Both the position numbers and the translations under genes were made by a program. The notes under the pieces are model-generated. The model ran no database searches. It was given only the letters and a program-made list of their open reading frames with translations, and was not told where the DNA came from. A stretch of 64,000 bases of DNA from contig VWZL01004604.1 of NCBI GenBank assembly GCA_013396915.1, positions 310,001 through 374,000 of the forward strand, given 5' to 3'. Origin of the DNA: Stercorarius parasiticus. Taxonomy: Eukaryota > Chordata > Aves > Charadriiformes > Stercorariidae. Positions 25,501-37,500 of this stretch are shown in pieces. The first letter of the stretch is position 1, and each line of letters starts with the position of its first letter.

Positions 25501-28500
25501 CACAGCCCTAGCAATTAAAAGATGTTCCCTATAAAGTTATTACCTTTCTGTGATATATTATTTCAATCAATATTCCTGTTAAAGGGAATGGGACAAGTCA
25601 CTCAGGTTTCCTGGCTGAATAAAACCCTCATCGACTTACGGGGCGGGAGGGGGAGGGAATAGCAAACCTGAGCTAATTAATGTTAATGTTCGTCTTATTT
25701 ACAGATATAAGTGTATAGCTCCCATGGAAACTATATAGCTCGTTTCCCTTCATACTCATAGTTCTTGTGTATCTTTATTTTCCACCTCCACCATTTTTTC
25801 TTCTAACCCTTTTTTTTTCTGAAACTTTGACTTTAAATGCAGGCAGGTGATGATTTTCACAAACTGTGTTTTATTTTGGTATGGGTTGGAATGAGAGAAC
25901 TGGAAGTTAATGCCACCTTAACCCCAAAATAAAATGGTAAGCAAACGTGCTGAATTTCAGAATTTCCCAGTAGGTTCTTCTTGCTCTACTGTAATCAATT
26001 AAACAGTTTATTGTACTCATCAAAACAGCAAACCAGTGGCCTTAACAAGTAGCACTATTGGCATTTGGTGTCAGTCGGAGTCACTAGCATTCCAGATAAA
26101 TCTCTCAGGTGCTTGGTGCAAAGTCAGGGAGGTAACGCTTTGTTGGGATTGGAATGTTGATGGCTCTTCTGTATCCCCACTTCCCTTAGAGCCCCTTCCA
26201 GTCCCTAAAGGGGCTCCAGGAAAGCTGGGGAGGGACTCTGGAGCAGGGAGAGGAGCCATGGGACGAGGGGGAAGGGTTTTACACTGCAAGAGGGGAGATT
26301 TAGGTTAGATCCGAGGAAGAAATTGTTTGCTGTGAGGGTGGTGAGCCCCTGGCCCAGGTTGCCCAGAGAAGCTGTGGCTGCCCCATCCCTGGAGGGGTTC
26401 AAGGCCAGGTTGGCCGGGGCTTGGAGCAACCTGGGCTGGTGGGAGGTGTCCCTGCCCAGGGCAGGGGGTGGCACTGGGTGGGCTTTAAGGTCTCTTCCGA
26501 CCCAAACTGTTCTGCGATTCTGTGATTTCCTTTTGTAGTGCTGTAGACTAAAGCTTTGGAAGGACTCTGAAAACCCTGTGTGTTTCTACTACTGGAATAA
26601 GAAGTTCTGTTTTGCTGTTTTCTTACCTAATCAAATAGTACTCCAGATTCTCCAGTATTATACTGCTGCTTCTTAATACATAAATGGCAAAAGGTACATT
26701 TTAGGAAAGGTACCGGAGCCAAGTAAACGTGACAAGCACATGTTAAGTAGGGCTGTGGTTAGTCAGGATTGTGCCTTTGAGCCTGAGCTGAAGGCAAAGT
26801 TGACATCCCAGACCAGTTCTGTCAGTGCTGGAGGGCACGAGGCGGTGGTGCCCGCCATACTGTTTGGTCAGTTGAGGACAAACGATTGGCATTTCAAAGT
26901 GAATATTTATTTGTGTCTGAACGGAGTTTCAGACATACCGTGTCACAAAGGCTCCAGTCGGGGTGGGAGTTCCAAGTCCCCGGGGATCGTTGACCTCAGG
27001 CACATGTGTCCATGCTAGCTACTAATCCTTTGGGCTGGCAGCAGGGCTCATATTGAACCTGAATTTCAGTTAATGGTAGATTTTTCTCTGCTTAACTTCC
27101 TCTATTTGAATGTTCTGCGTTTCACCATCTTGCTGTGGTCAGGACGTTTGAGAACTGTGTTTGGATGGAGAGACCGTGTTCAAACAGTTCAGGCCACCCT
27201 GTTCACAGAGTAAACCATGTGAAAATACGCTCCTTGCTCCTGCGTGTGTGACCACAAGATGTTTCATGTTAACATTTCTACTTAAAATCACTGGTTTTTA
27301 AAAAAGAATCAAAGTATTTGCATGTGCCCTCAAAAAAAGCATTTAGATTAGGCTAGTTTGGAAAGAGATTAAAAATGGAAAGTACAGGTTGTAATGCAAA
27401 AATATACTTGTTCTTAGGATATCAGTAATATTGTATAGATGCTAAGGCAATTAAATTACTTTAGACACTGATATTAAATAGTGTTCTATTAGGAAAAAAA
27501 ATACCATTTTTTGCAGTGACTGTAAAGGCTTTTTCCTTCCGTCTTTGGAGTTAGTGTCTGTCTCCTACTGATTGAATGGGAACAGGTTACTTTTTTTACT
27601 GGCGTAGTTGCTACTACCAGTAAGTGAGACTCCTATGAAAGCCATTTGTAATACTGTACTATTTCTTCTTTGATAGTAGCTTTGATTCTGCTGGTACATG
27701 ATCTGGATCTTACTGTTCTTAGATTTAAAGAAGAGTTGCCTAAATTGGAAGGGTGTGACTTTTTGTGAAGCACCTATCTTTTAGCAAGGAACTGTTTTAC
27801 CCTGAGGAAAGGCGTTATTTCTTAATTATTTATGTCAGGATTTCTTCATACATAGGTTAGTAAATACTTCATAATGCAGCTCTGGAGAGCTTGTTTTGTT
27901 CCATATTCTTGCAAAATGTACACATCGCTACGTCTGCAAGACTTACGGATAACATTTCTAAAAATATGCAAATCTCCGTTAAAAGATACCCATGTCACGA
28001 AGGAGTCTTGGTTTTGTTTTTCAATCTTCCCAAGTCACTGGTGAGGTTGTTAAGTCCCAAATCGTAAGAAGTAATCATTTGAAAAGGCTTACAAAGCAAA
28101 GTCTGTGAAATGAAGTTGGGTTAAAGTCCTGTTCTGCTTGACTGTGAGGCCACGAGTGTTTCTGCTGAAGGCGGTGAAGCAGCTTCCGTGATCAAAGCTA
28201 GACAGAAGCGTAGCTCCGTACTGGGTGTCAGCTACCTGCCTGCAGTTTTAGAGGTGCATTGTTGTAAATGAGACATTTTCTGGAATGCTTTTACAGGTTT
28301 GGCTCTTTGAGCCCTCCACTGATGGAAAGTAAGCGTGAGCAAAAGTGAAGCTGGGTTGTACCACGGGCGTTTCATCCCGAGAATGGCACAAAGCACCCAA
28401 AGAATTTCAGTGTTTCTGACGTGGCATATGGTCAACATGTAGCTTGAGATTTTTTTTAATATTATTTGTGTAACAAATTACAAGAAAAGAATTAGCTTAG

Positions 28501-31500
28501 TAAGTTACTCCTGCATGTAGAAAGATTGCCCTGCAAAGAAGAGTTTTGTAAACATTTTGCGTATCTCTAGTTTTTACTCAGATGTACAATATGTTGATAT
28601 AATGCAGGTGTTGTATTCTAGCCCAAGAAATACGTTTTGAAAATAGCTGCAAATTTTTGCCTGGTAATACTCCATTTTATTGGTATTATGGATATTACCG
28701 TAAGAATTCATCAGGAGCAAGGATGAAAGAAAGTGTAGATAGTATACTTGATGGGTTTGGTTTGGTTTTTTTTTTCACTTTGTGTGGTGCACTGAGTTAA
28801 AACCACAAGGTTTGATTCTGAAGTTGTACTTAGGCCCCTTGCCCTATTACGGTAATCTTTGAGGCACCTAAGTAAGATTTATGTAAGCCAGCATGCCCCT
28901 GCCATGGTGAGTGGCACATGAAAGAGCTGTGCTGTGCCTGGGTGGCCCAGAGTGCCAGTGTGTCTGGTGGCCAGTGTCTGCCAGCTCTGTCCTACCCGCT
29001 TGGTCAGTAGGGCCTGCAGTTCGTACTTGCCTGCTTCTGGTGGTTCACATCGCAGTCCTAACGTGTAACCTTTTATTTGATGTATTACAGTGTTTGACAC
29101 AAGACAGTATGTATAGCTGAACCAAACCTTTTGTTTCATCTATTTTGGTTTATCGTTTAGAAGACATGCAATATCTGCCAGATGCTGCTTCCTAACCAGT
29201 GCAGTTTTGCATCACACCAGAGAATTCATCAGCATAAATCTCCATACACGTGTCCTGAATGTGGAGCAATCTGCAGATCTGTCCACTTCCAGACTCATGT
29301 CACTAAGAACTGCCTGCATTATACCCGAAGAGTTGGTTTTCGGTCAGTATAATGATTACTTTTGTTGTCAATTTATGTATGATTTATGCTTTTAAAAGTA
29401 ATTTTCCATTTTCATAAGCATTGTTTGTAGAATACAGCTTCATGGGTGTAAGGTTGTCACGGCAACAATGCTATTAGTATTACAGATTTTGGAATAAATG
29501 CCACATTGGGATTCTGCTTTGTTTTGGGCATCTGCTTTTGTATGTTATTGTATCAGAATATTAGCTAATCTCATCCAGCTGTAAAATGTCAGATTCAGGA
29601 GTTCACGGTTTATAAGGTCTAGATAATTCCAATTATTTTCTTAATTTCAGGTTCTTAAAAAAACCTTCTGAGTTTTCTCAAAACATTGGATTTTAGATTG
29701 TTCTCTCTGGTTGAACAGTCATTTTCAGTATTTACTGCCAGGATTTATTGTCGAGATGCTGATGGGCATACTGCATCTGTCTGGTTGCTGTCTTTTCTGT
29801 GGGAATTCAGAATTCCTCAGCTTTTCGTTACTTGAAAATTACCTTTCTCATTCAAACAGCCTGGTCTTTTGGTTCTTTGTTACTCTTCAGTTGCCTTTTT
29901 TATACTTCTGTTTCCCTGTAATGGCAACTCACTGAGAAAATGGGGATCAGAGGCATTTCATGGAAACGTTAAGTTTTGAAAGTGTTGAAAAATTGTTTCA
30001 TCTTAGACTTTGACTGGCACTGGATGGCAGGCAGCACAGCAAGAGATCGGAAGAGGGACCCGAGCAGCCCAGCTCTGCTCAGCCTTCCTGAAACATCTCC
30101 GCTTCATCCTGGCTGGCTGGAGAAGGACGATTTAAAATCTTACCAGTAGGCAGCTTCTTCCCTCGTCAGGTGCCACCGGTTCATTTACTAGGACGCTGTG
30201 AAATCTTCCACTAAGGGAAGAAAGCATTTTTACTGCACCAAGCCAGCTGCTGTGGCAGTCTCTTTTCAGATTGAACCCATGGCCTGACACAGCTCTCAGC
30301 TCTCTGCCTTTCTTTGGGTTGATCTCTTTTGTTCTTTCCTCCCAAGCAGTAGTCTGTCTTGTCCTAAATTTCTCACATCTGCTGCCTCCACGCTACTTCC
30401 CTTGCCTCCAGTCTGTGTCTCGGGGATTTGTACACAGATAGAATCAGCTTCAGGGACTGCTGGCCTGCACCAGAAACATCAGAAGACTCATAAATCCTTC
30501 ACTGTGAATCTAAGCTAAAGTTACTAAACTTTCCAATTTGTATCATAAACATCTCACATCACCCTAAGTCAGAATTTCTCTATATGGTGAGGCTAAACCA
30601 AAAATACCTAGGCAAAGAAAAGCAGTATCTGGGAAAGTTGATATCTCCCTTCTTAGACTCCTCAGCATCTCCTGATGACCACGGTGCATTTGCTCGAGGA
30701 ACAGCATGACCTGCCTTGCCTTTCCAGAGGACCTCTGTGAGGGAGATCAGTTTCAAATCAGCGATTTAGGATAGTTGTCTGAACTAAATCTGCAGAAAAT
30801 GTCAACCTTAAGTTTAATTGCAGCCTCCCAAGTTGAAAGCAAGAAAGCTGTTACAGCAGTCCAAGAAAGGAAGGCTCGGTCCTTAAGAGCTCCTTTAATA
30901 CACCACGGTGGATGCTGAGGATCATTTATTACGTGGCATCACTAGAGAGTAAAGTCCAGGCAGGATGGGGTGGGGAGGCAAGAGATGACCCTGCTCTCTT
31001 GAGGTGACACCGTACAGGAGATCTGTTAATGCGAGGATCCTGCTCTGCACCGCTGTGAAGAAATGCTCATCTCTGTGAGCAGAGAATATCGTAACACACC
31101 CAAAAAAGGACCATTTACTTTAGAAAATGCATTGGTAAGCAGAGACTAGATAGATATAAGCTTGATTAATAGTATTAAGAATGTAAATTAAATGCTCAGA
31201 AAAGAAAGAATGACATTTCATAAAATTCAAAGGTGATACATTTTAAAAGGAAAACAGGATTCTTGAATGCAATGTATAACTATTTCCTGCTTTATTGCTA
31301 TCATCATGGCATTAAAACTCAAAACATGATTTGACGTTCATATGACAATGATCATAGTGGAAGGGTGGAGGCCTTCTATGTTTAAACTTTAAAGCTCTTA
31401 CTGCAAAACACTGGTCAATAAGAAATATGTTCATTTGCCAGGTTATTTTGTAATTGCTTATTGCGGTATGTTCTTGGGCTTACTTGGTAGCGTTTAGTAC

Positions 31501-34500
31501 TGGAGATGTATGGCGCTAAAAGGGACCATTGTGTATAGAAATTCTTATGTACTAATATTAATTCAATTTTTTAATCATTTCATTTTAGAATAGATGCGGA
31601 AAGGTCACAAATTTTCGACACAGCAGAAGTATGTTTTTGAAAAATATTTTCAGAATTCCAATCTGATAAATTGATCTGATTCTAGAGATTCGGTTTGGTT
31701 GTCCTGAGTTTAAATTACTCTTTTTTTTGTTTTTAAATCCACGCGCTGATTTGATTACATGTACAGAAAATCATTACCGGTTTGTCTTCATTAAATCTAA
31801 ACAAGGGAAATGCTGGAAATGTTTTCCTTACTGGCTTTCCATTTTGGTGGTAGTTTCTAAATTGCTGTGACGTGCCTTATACAATCCAGTGCATGTGATA
31901 AAAATGCGTTTTGTAAAATCTCTTTACAAACTTGCAGAGGATGTAAGCATTCTTTTTACAATCAGTAGAGTATTCCTCTGTCGACCCTTCTATCTGTTTT
32001 GTTGTAATGCCATAAAAACATGTTCTGACTTCATATCTCTTAGATTTTCAAACTAAATTTGGGAAATTTCTTTTTTCTTACTTTCTGATACTCAAATCTC
32101 TGTTTATGTTGATTCTTACCGAGTTGTTTAAATTGACAGAATAACGTAGTTTTACCCAGTTGTGTATGTATATGTTTATCTCTTCCACTTGCTTGAAAAT
32201 CGGTGTTTATTCCATTTCTTTCAGTACTGCTTGGAGCGAGGCTGAACTGACTCTTTTCCACTCTCTTGCAGCTGCGTGCATTGCAATGTCGTTTACTCTG
32301 ATGTGGCGGCACTCAAGTCTCATATTCAAGGTTCTCACTGTGAAGTCTTTTACAAGTGTCCTATCTGTCCCATGGCATTTAAATCTGCTCCCAGCACACA
32401 CTCCCATGCCTACACACAACACCCGGGTATCAAGATAGGCGAACCAAAGTAAGCAAAATTAATCTTCTACTGCACTTGCCTGCATTTTAGTAACTTGTGA
32501 AATTGCATTCTGTCCTATGCTTATAATCTTAAATGTTGCATACCGTACAACCAACAGTTTCTCACCCTGTTGGTGACGGGTGGAGTTCGTGTCATGCTTT
32601 CATGAGTTTTTAGCTGGCAGTTTATTTGGCAAAGGTTAAATTTCTACGAACATAGCAATAGCAGTTCTTCAAACCCTGCGTGCTACAGGAGAGTAATACA
32701 GTAATTACAAAAACGATTCGGACAGGCAGCTAGTGTGTTGCTCTTTCTTATCTTTTAATTTACTTAGCTCGTCTGCATTTTTGCTGTCAATTAGAATAAT
32801 GGCATGCCAAAAAGAACAGCCAAGACTCATCAGCACTTACGCAGTGGTTTTCATAACAGCTGGTTGAAAAGGTGGGAAAAAGTTACTTCCTTTTTTTTTT
32901 TTTTTCTGTTACGTGCTCACAGACAGTCAGCCGGGTGAACTGGGAAAACTGTTTCTCCTGGTGCATCAGCTCGCGGGGGTGTGGGTGCGTGCTTGTGGGA
33001 GATGGTGTTGGAAGCAGCAGTCGTCGTCTCAGGGCTGACCTCGGGCCATTCTGTTGGGCTGCAGCCGCCTGCTGTACCCGTTCGTTGGGTCACCGCCGCC
33101 CGCTCGCTTTCCCTGTAGGATCTCTTCTCCTCTGTCTGTCTACTACATTTTTCTTCATGGAAGCCGTAGGGTTTGGGAGTGGTGAGCTAGGCTTTTGCTC
33201 CCCTAAGACGGTCATGTCTGCAGGAGGGCAATGCCAGTGCATGAGAGGTGCCAGCCTTTAGACCTTTTGCAGCCTTGCCCCTCCAAATCAAAATAGATGC
33301 CTTCATAGAGCTCTTTATATAAGCTTTTTTCCGATGCGTAATCTGTTTTTTTTCCGGATTAAAGCAGAGCTGATTCCGTTCTGTAGCTAGGAAAGTTGTG
33401 CATAAGCACGGTGTTTTACTGAAGATGGTAACACAGGGCACAATCAGGAGCTCGGATGCAGGGTCTTTTGCTTGTAAGGTGTTGAATATTCAAGGCCTCC
33501 GCTGAAGGCAGTGGGAGCTGCAGGTGCCGATGCCTGTGGAAATCAGGCTTCAAATCCCGTTGGTCTTGGCCTGATCCCTTCTCGTGGCAGGCCTTTTCCT
33601 TCTGTCTTCTTTCCCCTCTGTTGGTACGAGTGCCGTACGCAGAGTGAATACCCCCGTATTGAACTCTGTGCTGTTTCTCTGGGGCACGCAGAGCACACTA
33701 GTGCATTTTAACAACTTGCAGACTCAAGAGAATAGAAGGCAGATGAGGGAAACAAGGTCCTATATAATGTAATAACCAGATTTCAGGAGAACTTAGTTTA
33801 TCGCTGTTTCTTCTAACATATTTACAGGAGGTATATTCTTTAGGGTGTTTAAACCTAAATTAAATCAAAATGGCAATGAACTTAACTTTGTCTGATACCA
33901 AATTAAGACATTTCCACCCAGTGAGAAATGGTACCTTGTTTTAATTCAGGATGGTGACTTCGGTGAGGGGCTTCAAAATACCAACATTTCATCTAAAACT
34001 TGTTTCAGATTCCCATAAGTTTCATTAGAGAAAACTGAAAGACTGAGGTCACTGTTTGTGTAAGATGCTTCACATACGAAAGTGCAGAAGATTTCTTGTA
34101 TTGTGCTTGGGTCTGCTGACCTGTTTCTGATCAACTTTTTGAATTAAGTATTTTGCATTAGTTTTCTTTCCATATAGATGTGCTTACGATTGTATTCTTT
34201 TATGAATTTATTTTGGTTATAAATAGACTAAAATAAAATTTTATGCAGTGCTATTGTATTGTAATAAATCGTAGAATTCATAGTTGCGGGCTTCTCTTAA
34301 GGAGGGGTGCATTCTTTAAATTTGCCAGTTTTAATCAGGATGCTGTCTTAAATGCATACAGAGTGACTGGTAGGATTTTTCCCATCTTTGCAGTGTTTGG
34401 AGCTCTTTGCTTCCGTTCCACAAGCATCTGTAGGTAGTACGGTGTTGCCACCAATTGACTGCTCTTGCACCATTTAATGAGGTCTATTTCAAACTATCAG

Positions 34501-37500
34501 GACCTGTGGTTTCCCTCAGAGTTAGCTACATGTATTTCTGCTACTTAGTAGCAATTTAAAAAGAACATGTTTTTGTTTAAATCGGTTAGTTTCTGAGGAT
34601 GTTTGTCACCTATCTTGGTCAAGTTGACATCAAATGTTTGTGACGTTGCTGAAATTCTGGCTTATGTGCTGCAGCGTTCTCTGTTAAAATCACAGAACAG
34701 CCCAGGCTGGAAGGGACCTCGGAAGATCGTCGGGTCTAGCCTTTTGTGGGAATGGGAGCCGAGGTGAGGTTGTCTAGCGCCCTGTCCAACCCCATCTTGA
34801 AAGACTCCACCACCTTCCTGGAGAGGTTCTTCCAGCGAGTGACTGTTCTCACTGTAAAAAATTTCTTGTATCAAGGTGAAACCTCTCCTGGTGTAACTTG
34901 TACCCATTGCCCCTTGTCTTCTCCCTGCGTCTCCTTGTGAAGAGAGACCCTCTGTCTGCTTTGTAGCTGCCCTTTAAGTGCCAGAGCGCTGTGATGAGGT
35001 CCCCATGAGCCTTCTCCAGGGACAAGAAACCCAAGTCCTTCAGTCTTTCCTCGTGGGGCAGGTTCTCCAGCCCCTTGATCATCTTGGTGGCCTTCCTTTG
35101 GACCCTCCCCAGTCCGTCCATGTCTTCCTTGAATTGTGGGGACCAGAACCGGACACAGTGGTCCAGCTGTGGCCTCACCCGCCCTGAGTAGAGCTGTTGT
35201 GTTTGAGGAAATACATTCACATTTGACCAACCTGCTGCTGCTGGTTTATCTGTATCATATTACCTAGCATCCGGTTTGCGTATGACTGGCGTACGTTTGA
35301 AAGCTTAACAAATTCATTACCAAAAGGAAGGATTGTAATACGGTCATGTAACACTATGGATATGACCACATAAGCTCAGTTAAATTTTTGTTCTTCTAAG
35401 TATACTTTTTAAAGCAAATTAAAAGAAGGGTACAGTAGCTTTCTGTGTTTGGAAACGTGAAGCTTTTGAGTTTTCATTGCGTGTATAAAAGGTGTCTGAC
35501 CCTTGAACGTGAGTCTCAGACCTCCCCCGGTTGGCAGATGTGGCGCTGGGCTTCCAGGTGTTCCTCTGGCCATCGCAGAGGTGCAGCCCGAAGCACGTCC
35601 CGGCGTGGCAGCGCGTCGGGGGGCTGGGGAGGTCCTGTGGGTGGGCTGGGGACAGTCCGGCCTGAGGGACTCTGCGCTGGTTGAGGGGAGCGGGGCTCGC
35701 TGGGTAAATGGCTGCGTGCCTCTGGCAGTTACTGGAACTGTGCGACTTATTACATTGCAAATGGTTGTTTCAGAACAGCTACAGTAAACTATTTGCGGTA
35801 TGAAAAATGAAGTTTATGTGCAGCGATTCTCAGTGGGATGAAATTAGATCATTTTAATACAGGGAAATGGATGGCTGTCTTGTCTTTCAACTTAGCTGTG
35901 CTACAGGAGAGAGCTGCACAAACATGCTCCGTGGGTTTTATGGGGAACCAAAGCTTATACGTGATTTTCTTTTGTCAGTAAACAGTGTAATTTCATAGGA
36001 AGTGCAGAAAGTATTTTTCATGGCTGAGCTCTTTTTGGATATTGGAGAAATTCTTGATTATCAAGCCAAATTATGGATATATACTGTACTATTGGTACAA
36101 AATATATTATCCCACAAGTACCGTTTTTTTAGAGGAAAAAAATTCGGGAAGAAGAAATACCATACTCTGGTGCCAAAGTTTTCAAAACGCTAAACATCTT
36201 TTTTGTGTCTTTCTTTATTCTAAGATAATATGAGCAAGGCCAGTAAAGGGACATGAAGATGAATAAGGGATTGGAGCATCTCTCATGTGCAGAGAGGCTG
36301 AGGGAGCTGGGACTGTTCAGGCTGGAGAGGAGAAGGCTCAGGAGGACATCGTTGATGTGTATAAATACCATATGGGAAGGCACAAAGAAGAGGAAGCCAG
36401 ACTCTTCTCCATGGTGCCCAGAGACAGGACAGGAAGCAGTGGGCACAAACTGCAACACAAGAATTTCCACCTGAGCACGTCACTTTTTTGCCGTGAGGGT
36501 GGTCAAACACGGGAACGGGCTGCCCGGAGGCTGTGGAGTCTCAGCCTGTGGAGACATTGGAAACCCGACTGGAGATGGTCCTGGGCAGCGGGGCTGGGAC
36601 TAGGTGGCCTCAGGAGCTCCCTTCCAACCTCAGCCATTCTGTAGTCTTCTGTTCCTGACTCTAGGTACAAGAAGAATCTGAAGCATATAGTAGAGCGTAG
36701 TTTATTTGGTTAAATTATGTAACCCTGAGATGATAAATTTATATCCTACAGACCTGAAATCATTGCAGCGGAGATCACTGTCTAGTTCCACCACAGATGA
36801 TAAAGCAGTTTTTCTAATTTCTTGTGTCTAATTTTATTTGCAAGGTACAGTTCTAATAGAAATATACATCATGAAGTAATCAGAGAATTATTTTTAATTC
36901 TGCCGGTCTTCATTTACATCTTGTTAACCTGGAACAATGCGATTTTACTGATGTTTGGCCTTGGGATGGACTGCTTGGCAACAGGCACCAGAATGCTGGG
37001 AGTCGGAGTGTTAGCAGTGGGATGTGAGCAATGGAGCAGAAGGGCGAGGATCGCCCTGCTGGGGAGCAGGCTGTGGTACGGCCTTGTGCCTCGGTGTGTT
37101 TGCCTGCTTGGTTAGGAATCGGGCTGGAGGCTTCCTGAGCTGTGCACAAAGCTGCTGAAGGTGGTGTGAGACGGTGGTCTAAGAGACAGGACATGAGGGA
37201 CAGAAGAAAAATACATGGTGCCCCAGGACTAGGGAATGCGTGTGGTTAGTGCCAGCGCTCTGGCTTGTGATGCCACAGGTGGATTCACCGCACAACTGCA
37301 GCAGGTACTTTTCTGAGGAAACCGGGTTTTGTCTTGGATGAAGAGGGCCGACAGTGAAACCACTGCTTTAAGTTCTCTCCAGCTGCTCTGCTGAGAGGGG
37401 AGCAAGGCGGTGGAGCGTGCTTAGGTGCTCAGTAGCTGTGTGTGCTGGGCCAAGGGAAACGATCCCTGGCGTAGCAAATCCTTGGGCTCTTCCCACCCGT

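Larger units (their letters stand above)
22574..29160 (+). other. ZNF532: ZNF532 intron after coding exon 1
   Basis: Donor GTAGAG at 22574; acceptor CGTTTAG ending at 29160. The first 108 bases continue the exon frame for 35 codons to a stop at 22679-22681. An AATAAA lies at 23316-23321. A + strand CR1 occupies 26181-26527. The remainder is unique AT-rich sequence with no recognised exon. Confidence 0.85.

Noticed and set aside
28870..29130. ORFs on both strands just upstream of ZNF532 coding exon 2
   Set aside because: Low-information intronic sequence; the real exon begins at 29161, fixed by phase and protein family match.
34849..35230. Minus-strand ORFs of 119-123 codons
   Set aside because: Not host genes: one is the decayed C-terminus of CR1 ORF2 and the other its shadow frame.
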